Under the pieces are notes generated by a model that did not search any database, was not told where the DNA came from, and was given only the letters and a program-made list of their open reading frames with translations. Of a stretch of 64,000 nt of DNA, positions 24,442-32,278 are shown in pieces; position 1 is the first letter of the stretch, and each line of letters begins with the position of its first letter. Source of the DNA: Pseudomonas sp. UBA4194 (GTDB lineage: Bacteria > Pseudomonadota > Gammaproteobacteria > Pseudomonadales > Pseudomonadaceae); NCBI RefSeq assembly GCF_002379585.1, contig NZ_DFUE01000043.1, forward strand, positions 25,982 to 89,981, written 5' to 3'. The position numbers and the translations under genes were made by a program.

Positions 24442-25191
24442 TCAGCCAACAAGCAGCTTGATGGCCATCGAGCAACAGATGACGATCAACAACGGCTTTA
24501 TCAAGCGTGGTCCGAAACGCGTAGCGCACCGAGCACCCGCTTGTGCGCCGAGAAATGCGGCGAACGCCATACACAAGGCTACGGGCAAAACGATGTTCCC
24601 GCTGACTGAAAAAATCGCCAGTGCACCCAGATTGCAGGACGCGTTGAGCAGCTTACTGTTGGATACCGCTCGGAGGATCCCCTGCCCCATCACCCATACA
24701 AACGCCACCATGAAGAAAGAGCCCACACCGGGACCAAAGACGCCGTCATAGAAACCTATGAGCGGGGCCAGTGTGACCGTGAATACAATGATCGAGATAT
24801 AGGGCTCACGCTCTCGATTATGAAGCGTGGGGGATAAGGCGAAGTACGCCGCTACCAGCAGAAGCAAGACAGGGACCGCAATCTGCAACCACTCTCGGGG
24901 TAAGTAGCTGATGGAAAGCGCTCCCGCTGCGCCGCCGAGCATGGACATCACTGCCATAGGCAACCCAGGACGCCAATCGATCATGCCTTTGCGGCTGTAG
25001 GTGATAGTGGCCGATACTGTGGCAGCGGTAGCTTGAAACTTGTTTGTGGCAATGGCCGCGACTGGGTCCATTCCGGCCAGCATGAGTGCTGGTAGAGTAA
25101 TCAAGCCCCCACCTCCAGCAATAGCATCGAAGAACCCTGCCAACAAAGCCACACTGGCCAACATCAATAGCATTGCAAGATCAAATTCCAC
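24442..25191 (-). CDS. TauE/SafE (TSUP) family membrane transporter
   Basis: 249 residues, seven to eight membrane segments in two similar halves; the two repeats are marked by GFFDAIAGGGGLITLPAL near 20 and GFYDGVFGPGVGSFFM near 142, the signature of the family. Members export sulfite, sulfoacetate or related anions. Same strand as the TRAP operon and 159 bases before it, but not clearly co-transcribed. Sulfonate export is known for the family; whether it belongs with the neighbouring transporter is unknown. Confidence 0.9.
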   Translation of the reverse strand: MEFDLAMLLMLASVALLAGFFDAIAGGGGLITLPALMLAGMDPVAAIATNKFQATAATVSATITYSRKGMIDWRPGLPMAVMSMLGGAAGALSISYLPREWLQIAVPVLLLLVAAYFALSPTLHNREREPYISIIVFTVTLAPLIGFYDGVFGPGVGSFFMVAFVWVMGQGILRAVSNSKLLNASCNLGALAIFSVSGNIVLPVALCMAFAAFLGAQAGARCATRFGPRLIKPLLIVICCSMAIKLLVG

Positions 25192-25648
25192 GTTCTGTAC
25201 TCTTGATTATTATTTTAATTTCAGCCCCGGACTATCAGCGGATCGTCGCTGATGGCAACGGGGCTGGCACCGGCCGAGTAGCCGAACAACCTGATCAATC
25301 GCCGACGATTGTCTTGGACAACGTCTCTGCCATGGGGAATAAGGGTGAAGTCGTCCATGCATGGGGGTCTGCTCCGTTTTTTCTTGTAGTTATGCGGTTT
25401 TTTTACGCCCTCAATACTTAGTCGCATGATCCTGTGAAAACAACAAAGACAAAAAATATAATTTAAAAAATCATTGCAAAAGTTAAGCAGCTGCACTCGT
25501 CAACTAATTATTGCAAAAAAGCAAGTGGACGATTCCGACGTGCCTGTAGGTAATGTCTGTTTTTCTCAGATCAGACGCTGGCTTACCTGGAAAAGCCCTA
25601 AGCCGCATCTGGAATCAATGAGGTATCCGCACGTCCTTGGTGAACAGC
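25192..25648. other. 457-base intergenic region, AT-rich, no gene seen
   Basis: No ORF with a ribosome site and coding-like codon use was found on either strand. It holds a 7-bp-arm hairpin (ATCAGCG / CGCTGAT, 25234-25253), a CCATGCATGG palindrome at 25355-25364 and an AT-rich stretch at 25436-25520. The promoter of the TauE gene should lie next to 25191. A foreign or decayed origin is possible for the AT-rich part, but no mobile-element remains were recognised. Confidence 0.6.
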
Positions 25649-25671
25649 GACGCGGCTTACGCCGCTGCTAC
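25649..25671 (+). repeat. REP element overlapping a stop codon
   Basis: GACGCGGCTTACGCCGCTGCTAC, identical to the copy at 19250. The TAG stop of the gene at 25668-26834 (minus strand) is the TAG of the REP end (GTAGCAGCGG), so the element supplies the terminal codon. Confidence 0.85.
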
Positions 25672-26834
25672 GGGGCGGCGGTGAGTGAGGGGGTGGGGTC
25701 GATAGGGGCTTTGACCAGCAGGTACGGGGGTTGTCGGGTATCGAACCCCTTGCCCATCCGGCTCCACTGACCCAAGGTCACGTAGACCGAATCGGCCGTT
25801 ACGAATACTCCGTCCGGCCATACCAGTCGCGGGTCGCGCAGCACCACATCGAGGCGGCCATCCGGCCAGCGGCGCAGCACCTGATGGTGCTCGGCGTCGG
25901 TCATGTACAGGCGGCCCTGAGCGTCCATGTCCATGCCATCGACCATGACCTTCTCTCCTTCATCCTTGATCTGCGCGGCCAGTCGCGGGTCATCGAGGCT
26001 GAAGTCGGCCAGCGCTGCGGTCGGCACACTCCACAGGTGTCGACTGGTGAGCGGCGAATAGAACAGGCGCGAGCCATCGGGCGTCAGCGCCAGACCGTCG
26101 ACACCACCATGGGGGAATGGGGTGTTCTTGCCGTCGTAGCGCATGGGGACGCCGTCGAGTTGGGTGACGAAGTCCTTCTGCGCGACGATGGAGCGGTCAC
26201 CGGTCAGCACCCGGCGCTGCTTGCCGCTGGCCAGATCCACCACTACCAGGGCAGGGTCCTCCCCAAATGACGAATCCGCCACGTAGGCGGTGCCCTGGCT
26301 GCCGTGGGTCAGATCGATACGCAGGTCATTCATGTGGCTGTCCTGACGCAGCGCCGCTTTGAGTTCGATGGAGGTGACGATGGTATTGCTGGCAAGGTCG
26401 ATGCCCACCACCTTCGCCGCGCCGGCTGGAATCCCCTCTTTGCCTGCGCGCTTGCCATCGTCGATCAGCCACAGGCGACCGCGCTTGTCCAGGGTCATGC
26501 CGTGCACGGAGACCAGGCGCTTGGCATCGGATAGACCGGACGGCAGGCTGATGTCTGCGGACGGATAGGGCACGAGTTTACCGTTGACCAACTCGCCCAG
26601 GGTCATGCCTGAATGGTCGTCGGCGTGGCGCGGAAAGCCGACGAAGGTGCGGCCCTGCGGGGTGACGGCGATACCCGAGGGCCCTGGGCCAGTGAACGCG
26701 GCGACCTCTTGGATCGATCCGATGGGTACCAGGCTGCGATCGGTGGTTTCGGCGTGGGCTGACGCCATGGCCAGTGCCAGTGCTGCGCTTGCCAGGACGG
26801 TAAAGGCGGGTCGTTTCAGGGGAGTGCTGGTCAT
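25668..26834 (-). CDS. Secreted Yellow/major royal jelly (SMP-30-like) beta-propeller protein
   Basis: 388 residues with a signal peptide to about residue 28 (LASAALALAMASAHA), so periplasmic. The rest is repetitive beta-propeller sequence with blades such as GPGPSGIAVTPQGRTFVGFPRHADD, VHGMTLDKRGRLWLIDDG, GVDGLALTPDGSRLFYSPL and GMDMDAQGRLYMTDAEHH. This matches the MRJP/Yellow-related family in bacteria, related to lactonase-like propellers. A perfect PtxS-type palindrome lies 48 bases upstream, suggesting a link to gluconate/2-ketogluconate metabolism and perhaps lactone hydrolysis (inference). The start at 26834 lies before the signal peptide; the long upstream extension overlaps the operator and is rejected. 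Confidence 0.85.
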   Translation of the reverse strand: MTSTPLKRPAFTVLASAALALAMASAHAETTDRSLVPIGSIQEVAAFTGPGPSGIAVTPQGRTFVGFPRHADDHSGMTLGELVNGKLVPYPSADISLPSGLSDAKRLVSVHGMTLDKRGRLWLIDDGKRAGKEGIPAGAAKVVGIDLASNTIVTSIELKAALRQDSHMNDLRIDLTHGSQGTAYVADSSFGEDPALVVVDLASGKQRRVLTGDRSIVAQKDFVTQLDGVPMRYDGKNTPFPHGGVDGLALTPDGSRLFYSPLTSRHLWSVPTAALADFSLDDPRLAAQIKDEGEKVMVDGMDMDAQGRLYMTDAEHHQVLRRWPDGRLDVVLRDPRLVWPDGVFVTADSVYVTLGQWSRMGKGFDTRQPPYLLVKAPIDPTPSLTAAP

Positions 26835-26882
26835 CCGTGTCGGGCTCCTGCTGGGTAGGTAAGTGCTGACTGTCCCTGCGCC

Positions 26883-26896
26883 TGAAACCGGTTTCA
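26883..26896. promoter_or_regulatory. PtxS-type operator
   Basis: TGAAACCGGTTTCA, a perfect 14-bp palindrome identical to the PtxS operator described for P. putida and P. aeruginosa (recalled, not looked up). It lies 49-62 bases before the start of the propeller gene, where a repressor would block the promoter. PtxS is a LacI-family regulator relieved by 2-ketogluconate. Confidence 0.75.
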
Positions 26897-26906
26897 GACC
26901 GAGGCC

Positions 26907-26941
26907 AAAAAAAGCCTGTTCAGGTGTTGAGGCAGAACAGG
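26907..26941 (-). terminator. Rho-independent terminator after the cytochrome c gene
   Basis: On the minus strand CCTGTTC and GAACAGG pair around a loop of about 13 bases and are followed by C and seven T. It is 140 bases downstream of the cytochrome gene's stop and just before the propeller gene's operator, so it insulates the two. Confidence 0.8.
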
Positions 26942-27080
26942 CAGCGTCAGGGGGCATGAGTATTGAAGCGGATTGCGCCGGGGAAGTTCCACTGAATAGG
27001 TGGTGATTTCGACTTCGGGTACGGCCCGGGATTAGCGTTGGCGCTGCTCGCTGTAGCGCCGATCCTGCTGCTAGCCGAAT

Positions 27081-27446
27081 CTACGGATGACTCTCCAGAT
27101 ACTTCAGCAAATCCGCCATCTTCTGTTCATTGCCAAACCACCAGAGCCGCATCTTGGTTCCCGGCACCACATCACTGGGCCCCTCGACGAAGGCGGCGAT
27201 CTTCTCGGGTGTCCAGACGATGCCCGAATTCTTCATTTCAGCCGAATAACTGTAATCGCTGGTACTGCCGGCAGTGCGCCCGATGACCCCGTTCAATTCA
27301 GGGCCAAAGGCGGCCTGGGCGCCGGGGCCGACTTTGTGGCAGCCGCCGCAATTCTTGCTGAACACGGCCTGGCCGGCTTCGGCATCGCCCGCTGCCTGGA
27401 CAGCGGGCGTCAACAACAGCAACGCCCATAACAGTACTGATTTCAT
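27081..27446 (-). CDS. Class I c-type cytochrome, small soluble
   Basis: 121 residues with an 18-residue signal peptide (LLWALLLLTPAVQA). The haem-binding CGGCH is near residue 32, and the distal Met is in PGTKMRLWWFG near 98. Size and motifs fit cytochrome c2/c550-type periplasmic electron carriers. A GTG two codons upstream is an alternative start; the ATG at 27446 has a GAGTGA site. No redox partner gene is adjacent, so the donor and acceptor are unknown. The gene stands alone, divergent from ampC. Confidence 0.9.
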   Translation of the reverse strand: MKSVLLWALLLLTPAVQAAGDAEAGQAVFSKNCGGCHKVGPGAQAAFGPELNGVIGRTAGSTSDYSYSAEMKNSGIVWTPEKIAAFVEGPSDVVPGTKMRLWWFGNEQKMADLLKYLESHP

Positions 27447-27645
27447 GGTCACTCATGGCTTGAGAAAGAGCAGCCATGATACCGATTCCTACAACAAGAC
27501 GATTGACCTGACGCACAGCTTTCATCTTCCGCCACACCGGCATCGCTGGCGCTGTAGCTTGCACTGACAACTTCGAGAACTTCCAACCGCCCCGCCCGCC
27601 CCCTTTGCTGGAATAATCACCGTTCCAAGAACAGGGAACCTGCCC

Positions 27646-28797
27646 ATGCACCTATCCTTCACTCGCCTGGCCACGGCGTTGGTAATCGCCTGCACCGCCC
27701 CCCTCGTCTGCGCTGCACAGCCCAGCGGACTGGACAACCAGATAGCCATCGCCGCGCGCAAGGTCATGGCGCAGTACAACATCGCCGGCCTGGGCATCGC
27801 CATCACCGACAACGGTCAGCAGCGTTTCTACCCCTTCGGCGTCGCATCGCGGGAAACCAATACGCCGGTGAGCGCCGATACCCTGTTCGAACTGGGCTCC
27901 ATCAGCAAGACGTTCACGGCCACCCTGGCGACCTATGCTCAAGCACAAGGCAAGCTGTCGCTGGACGACCACCCTGGCAAGTACCTGGAACCGCTTCGGG
28001 GCACACCTCTGGACAACGCCACCGTCGCCGACCTGGGCACCCATAGCGCCGGCGGCTTTCCCCTGCAACTGCCCGACGAGGTCCAGACCGACTCGCAGTT
28101 GATGACGTATTTCGCGCAATGGCAGCCCAGTTATGCACCTGGCACCCATCGCACCTACGCCAACCCCAGCATCGGGCTGCTGGGCGTGATTGCCGCCAAG
28201 AGCCTGCACATGCCGTTCCGAGAGGCCATGCAGACCACCTTGTTTCCTGCGTTGGGGCTGAGCCATACCTATTTGCAGGTACCACCTGCGCAGATGCACA
28301 CCTATGCGCAGGGCTACGACAAGCAAGACCAGCCGGTGCGCCTGAATCCGGCGATGCTGGCCGACGAGGCCTACGGAGTGAAATCCAACCTGCGAGACTT
28401 GGCTCGGTATCTGGACGCCAGCATGGGCCTGGTGCCGGTTGAGCCGGTATGGCAAAAGGCGCTGGATGCGACCCATGTCGGCTACTTCAAGGTCGGCCCC
28501 TTCACTCAGGCTCTGATCTGGGAAGAGTATGGCTATCCCGTGGCCCCGGACGTTCTGATACAGGGCAATTCCAACGCCATGGCCTACGACACTCACCCCA
28601 CCGAGCCGCTGCGTCCCTTGCAGTTGCCGCAGGCCAATACCTGGGTGAACAAGACCGGGGCCACCAACGGTTTCGGTGCGTATGTAGCCTTTGTGCCCGC
28701 GCGCAAGCAGGGCATCGTCATTCTGGCCAACAAGAACTATCCGAACGAGGCAAGGGTGCGTCTGGCGTACCAGATTCTCGGCGCGCTGGATAAGTGA
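27646..28797 (+). CDS. ampC: Class C beta-lactamase
   Basis: 383 residues with a signal peptide of about 24 residues (VIACTAPLVCAAQ). All three active-site motifs are visible: S85-I-S-K88, Y171-A-N and K336-T-G, in the expected spacing for AmpC. The enzyme hydrolyses penicillins and cephalosporins in the periplasm. GGGAA lies before the ATG. In many Pseudomonas ampC has a divergent ampR; here the divergent gene is a cytochrome c, so either regulation is by a distant AmpR or the gene is not inducible. Broader serine hydrolases share the motifs, but the full-length match favours AmpC. Confidence 0.9.
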   Translation: MHLSFTRLATALVIACTAPLVCAAQPSGLDNQIAIAARKVMAQYNIAGLGIAITDNGQQRFYPFGVASRETNTPVSADTLFELGSISKTFTATLATYAQAQGKLSLDDHPGKYLEPLRGTPLDNATVADLGTHSAGGFPLQLPDEVQTDSQLMTYFAQWQPSYAPGTHRTYANPSIGLLGVIAAKSLHMPFREAMQTTLFPALGLSHTYLQVPPAQMHTYAQGYDKQDQPVRLNPAMLADEAYGVKSNLRDLARYLDASMGLVPVEPVWQKALDATHVGYFKVGPFTQALIWEEYGYPVAPDVLIQGNSNAMAYDTHPTEPLRPLQLPQANTWVNKTGATNGFGAYVAFVPARKQGIVILANKNYPNEARVRLAYQILGALDK

Positions 28798-28904
28798 ACT
28801 GAAGGCCTGGGGAAGGCGTCACAGCCCACACTGGCGTTCTCAACGCCAAAAGGCTGGAGTAGCATCCACCTTTCCCCTCCCTCACCCACAAGGAACCTTT
28901 GTCG

Positions 28905-29465
28905 ATGCGTGCCCCCCGCCTGTTTCTCGCCCTGGCGCTAGGCCTCGCCAGTTGCGTGGCCATTGCGCAACCCGCCGTCACCACGCCCAAGGCACAGACC
29001 ATCACGACCTTGGACGGCAAGTTCATGTTCACCCTGCCAGCAGGCTACACCACCACGCAGTTGCCGCCGGCTGCCGCCAACAGCGAAGCCGCTGGGGCCA
29101 AGGGCATGATGTACATGAGCGACAGCGAGAAGCGGGTAGTGGTCACCACTGAGGTGCCCATTCCCAATGGTGTGGAAGCAGGTGATAACGACGACGAGTT
29201 TCTTTCAGGCGCGGCCACCGGTTTCATCAACCAGCAGAGCGCCGCTCTGCCGGACTTCAAGAAGACCGGCGAGAAGCGCATCAAGATCCGCAAGCTGGGC
29301 GTTGAGCAGATCGACAGCACCGCGACCATGGGCGGCGGCGCCACCATGACCACGACCTTCGTTGCAGGCTCCGGGACCACCATGTCGTTGGTACAGGTGA
29401 TCTCGCGGGCCAGCGATGGCAGCGGTCATGCGGCGATGGTAAAGCGCGTGATCGCGGGTAAATGA
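28905..29465 (+). CDS. Secreted conserved protein of unknown function, 186 aa
   Basis: 186 residues beginning with a signal peptide (RLFLALALGLASCVAIAQ). The ATG at 28905 has AAGGAA upstream; the in-frame TTG at 28899 is less likely. The mature part is polar, with a start LDGKFMFTLPAGYTTTQLP and a Thr/Gly-rich end (TATMGGGATMTTTFVAGSGTTMSLVQV) suggestive of a beta-sandwich; no catalytic motif is seen. A Cys in the signal region (ASCVA) is a weak lipobox, so lipid attachment is possible but not convincing. Ends just before a strong terminator. Function not recognised. Confidence 0.8.
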   Translation: MRAPRLFLALALGLASCVAIAQPAVTTPKAQTITTLDGKFMFTLPAGYTTTQLPPAAANSEAAGAKGMMYMSDSEKRVVVTTEVPIPNGVEAGDNDDEFLSGAATGFINQQSAALPDFKKTGEKRIKIRKLGVEQIDSTATMGGGATMTTTFVAGSGTTMSLVQVISRASDGSGHAAMVKRVIAGK

Positions 29466-29481
29466 CGAATTTTGGGCAACA

Positions 29482-29505
29482 AAAAACCCGCCGAAGCGGG
29501 TTTTT
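29482..29505 (+). terminator. Rho-independent terminator
   Basis: AAAAACCCGC-CGAA-GCGGGTTTTT: ten paired bases with a stable CGAA tetraloop, ending in five T, 17 bases after the stop at 29465. The A/T symmetry lets it work in both directions, although the kinase gene on the other strand ends 158 bases away. Confidence 0.93.
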
Positions 29506-29662
29506 GTCTGGCCATTCCAACATCCTGTCAGTAGCAATCCTTGCAATGGTCGGTCTTCCCTGACCCTGAGTCGTTTCCTTCGTCTCAGTTGTTGGGGCTA
29601 GGTTAGCGCTGCAGGCGGGGTGGGGATAGAGGTGATTCGATCCAGTTGGTGTAGGAGATTGG

Positions 29663-31000
29663 CTATAGGGGGGATGCGGCTTGGGGTGGTGGTACGGGGG
29701 TGGTGGGGAGGGTATTGGGATGTACTTTCAGCCAGAGGGTGACGGTGGTGCCTACCCCCGGTTGACTGTTGATCCGCGCGATCCCGCCTGCGTTTACGGC
29801 AAAGCCATACACTTGCGCCAGCCCCAGGCCTGTGCCCTGGCCGGCACCCTTGGTGGTATAGAAAGGTTCGAACACCTGGCTCAGCATCCCCGGCGCTATA
29901 CCGGGGCCGTCGTCACAAACGCTCAACGAGAGGTACAACCCATCCTCGAGCTGGGCATCGCCGCGTACCGTCTGTGGATGGGTCCTGATGCGGATTTCTC
30001 CCGTGCCTTGCAGCGCGTCCCGGGCATTGACCAGCAGATTGAGCAGCGCGGCATCGAGTTGATGCGCGTCGCAGAGTACATCGTGCGAGGATGCCAGAAG
30101 GTCGAACTTCAGGGTCATCCCCGAACCCAGCGCGCGGGTGAACAGTTCGCGATTGTGGTCGATGCGCTGATCGATGGCGACCGCCACCATGCTGGGCTCC
30201 TCGCGACGAGCGAACGCCAGCAGGTGGCGGATGAGCTGCCCCCCCTGCTTCACCGCCTGCAGACCGATATCCGTCAGACGCTCGACTTCCAGCGGCTTGC
30301 GCGCTTTCAATCGGGTCATCTGCAGGCTGGCGCTGACCGCCTGCAGCAGGTTGTTGAAGTCGTGAGCAATGCTCGCCGTCAGTTGGCCCAACGACGAGAC
30401 CCGCTGCGCATGACTCAAGGTTTCCAGGGTGTCGCGATGCTCGGACAAGACTTGATCGAGTCGGGCGGCGAGGTCCTGAGCCTGGCGTTCGCGCTGATCG
30501 TTCAACAGGCGCAGTTCCAACTGGGCCGAGGTCTGTCGGGCCAGAGCCTGGAGGGCATTCAACTGCCCTTGATCCAGGGTGCGTGGCACGGTGTCGATAA
30601 CGCAGACCGTGCCCACGGCTGCACCGTCGCGCGAGACGATGGGCGCGCCGGCGTAGAAACGAATGTAGGGCGGGCCCAGCACAAGCGGGCTCTGGCTGAA
30701 GCGCAGGTCCTGGGTTGCATCCTCAACTACCAGTACGTCGTCAGGTGCGAGGATGGCATGGGCGCAGAACGCCAGATCGCGGTGAGTCTGTTGGACGTCC
30801 AGCCCTACGCAGGCTTTGAACCATTGGCGCTCGCGGTCCACCAACGACACCAGCCCGATGGGCGCATCGCACAGCTGGGTAGCCAGTATCACGATGTCGT
30901 CGAACCCCGGCTCGGCAGGGCTGTCCAGCACCCGCAGGTGCTCGAGAGCGTCCAGACGAGCGAGTTCGTCTGCGGGCAGAGGGGCCGGACGATGAGCCAT
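29663..31000 (-). CDS. GAF-domain sensor histidine kinase
   Basis: 445 residues, no membrane segment. The N-terminal GAF domain (about 20-175, with PIGLVSLVDRERQWFKACVGL and GAAVGTVCVID) is followed by a coiled linker (about 178-205) and an HWE/NtrB-like kinase core: His213 in SIAHDFNNLLQAV, N-box LLNLLVNARDAL, G1 DDGPGIAPG and GTGLGLAQVYGF. Histidine kinases of this type sense small ligands through GAF. No response regulator gene or receiver domain is adjacent, so the partner is elsewhere. The ATG at 31000 is chosen from GAF family starts; no strong ribosome site is seen. Confidence 0.88.
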   Translation of the reverse strand: MAHRPAPLPADELARLDALEHLRVLDSPAEPGFDDIVILATQLCDAPIGLVSLVDRERQWFKACVGLDVQQTHRDLAFCAHAILAPDDVLVVEDATQDLRFSQSPLVLGPPYIRFYAGAPIVSRDGAAVGTVCVIDTVPRTLDQGQLNALQALARQTSAQLELRLLNDQRERQAQDLAARLDQVLSEHRDTLETLSHAQRVSSLGQLTASIAHDFNNLLQAVSASLQMTRLKARKPLEVERLTDIGLQAVKQGGQLIRHLLAFARREEPSMVAVAIDQRIDHNRELFTRALGSGMTLKFDLLASSHDVLCDAHQLDAALLNLLVNARDALQGTGEIRIRTHPQTVRGDAQLEDGLYLSLSVCDDGPGIAPGMLSQVFEPFYTTKGAGQGTGLGLAQVYGFAVNAGGIARINSQPGVGTTVTLWLKVHPNTLPTTPVPPPQAASPL

Positions 31001-31084
31001 GAGAGCGCGCCGAGGTAGGGAATAATGAGCGGGATAATGCGCGTTGCCACCACTGTGCCGCAAGTGCGGATGGCCATCTCGGGC

Positions 31085-31117
31085 ACAAAAAAGGGCGACC
31101 CTCTCGGATCGCCCTTT
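31085..31117 (-). terminator. Terminator of the tRNA-Val transcript
   Basis: On the minus strand AAAGGGCGA pairs with TCGCCCTTT around an 10-base loop, followed by further T. It is about 29 bases after the tRNA's 3' end. Confidence 0.85.
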
Positions 31118-31145
31118 CGTACCGCCCAGCAGAGCGGATTTTGTT

Positions 31146-31222
31146 TGGTAGGCACGATTGGACTCGAACCAACGACCCCCACCATGTCAAGGTGGTGCTC
31201 TAACCAACTGAGCTACGTGCCT
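31146..31222 (-). tRNA. tRNA-Val (anticodon GAC)
   Basis: 77 bases including an encoded CCA. Acceptor arm AGGCACG / CGTGCCT with discriminator A, D-arm GCTC-AGTTGGTTA-GAGC, anticodon stem CCACC / GGTGG around TTGACAT (anticodon GAC), and T-arm GTTGG-TTCGAGT-CCAAT are all complete. Confidence 0.97.
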
Positions 31223-31274
31223 GCTGTGGCGCGCAATTCTACGGATTTAAGCCCCTGTGTCAACGGTAATTTGC

Positions 31275-31526
31275 GTAGCAGCGGCGTAAGCCGCGTCCGG
31301 CCGTTGCACCCGAGTGATCCTTGACGCGGCTTACGCCGCTGCTACAGATGGATTGCGGTTGGGCGTGGGTTTGACGCGGCTTACGCCGCTGCTACAGGTG
31401 GATGGCGGTTGGGCGTGGGTTTGACGCGGCTTACGCCGCTGCTACAGGTTGCGTTGTAGCAGCGGCGTGAGCCGCGTCCGGGCGTTGCGCTGGTGCGAGG
31501 TTGGACGCGGCTTACGCCGCTGCTAC
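31275..31526. repeat. Cluster of six REP elements
   Basis: Copies of the 23-mer at 31275 (reverse), 31323, 31373 and 31423 (forward, exactly 50 bases apart), 31456 (reverse, one changed base) and 31504 (forward). The three forward copies share a nearly identical 27-base linker (TGGATGGCGGTTGGGCGTGGGTT type), i.e. tandem 50-bp units, which suggests local duplication. The cluster lies between tRNA-Val and the SEC-C protein; its last copy touches that gene's stop codon. Confidence 0.92.
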
Positions 31527-32198
31527 TCAGTGCAGGCAGCATTGTTTGAATTTCTTGCCACTGCCGCACGGGCAGGGATCATTGCGTCCGGTCTTGACCT
31601 CGTTGACCACCGGCGTCGTGCTGGGACGTCGCTCCAACCAGTACTGATGCAAACGGATGGCAGCCATCTGGATCATCTCCATGGCTTGTTCGGCATCCAG
31701 TTCTGCGCCCGAACCGTCGGGCTTGAGCAGGTCCACACCCTGGGTATGCAAGGTGATCAGCGCCAGCAAATCCTGCTCTTCGTCGGGCATGTCGAGCCAA
31801 CTGCCGCCCACCACCACACCGCGTTCGTAACCGAAGCACCAGTCCTCGACGCTCACCACCTCTTCGTCATCGAACAGATTGAAGATGGGGGCGAAATTTT
31901 CGAAGTCTTCCTGGAGCAGCATCGCCAGCTGGTTCATGTGCTGGATCAGCAGTTCGAAAAACTTCTCGAACTGCTTGTCGTCTTCGAATACCGGCAGCTT
32001 GTCGGCACCGCCCCAAAGGGCTGCGTACCAGTCGCTGAAGGCAATGGCCTGCGGGCCGGAGACGATCGCAGCGAAGAAGCCGTCAAGCTCGGAGATGCTG
32101 CCGACCGAGGTCTCGCTGGCATACTTGCCCAGCACTTCCTCAACATAATCCAGTTGTTCGTCGGTCAGCGCGTCGTCGCTGATGGGGGTGTAGGCCAT
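31527..32198 (-). CDS. YecA family SEC-C metal-binding protein (UPF0149)
   Basis: 223 residues. A helical UPF0149 domain (about 12-165, with YVEEVLGKYA, ISELDGFFAAIVSGP, EDWCFGYERGV) ends in a SEC-C zinc motif GRNDPCPCGSGKKFKQCCLH. It is like E. coli YecA end to end (from memory). YecA/SEC-C proteins bind the ribosome and take part in SecA-linked targeting. The ATG at 32198 is chosen by similarity to YecA; another at 32219 is in frame. The open frame beyond it (to 32684) runs antisense to the neighbour and is not coding. Confidence 0.92.
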   Translation of the reverse strand: MAYTPISDDALTDEQLDYVEEVLGKYASETSVGSISELDGFFAAIVSGPQAIAFSDWYAALWGGADKLPVFEDDKQFEKFFELLIQHMNQLAMLLQEDFENFAPIFNLFDDEEVVSVEDWCFGYERGVVVGGSWLDMPDEEQDLLALITLHTQGVDLLKPDGSGAELDAEQAMEMIQMAAIRLHQYWLERRPSTTPVVNEVKTGRNDPCPCGSGKKFKQCCLH

Positions 32199-32278
32199 GG
32201 TGTGCTCAATCGGAGTCATCGGAAGGTAATGACTCCATTGTAGCCGTCGACGCCGGGGAAGTCCCGGCGCCGCGCGAC

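Noticed and set aside
25474..25770. A 98-codon frame in the AT-rich spacer running through the REP at 25649.
   Set aside because: No ribosome site, ends inside the propeller gene, and contains the REP in frame; not a credible gene.
31275..31526. Regular repeats that could suggest a CRISPR array.
   Set aside because: Units are self-complementary REP palindromes in both directions, linkers are near-identical instead of unique spacers, and no cas genes are nearby.
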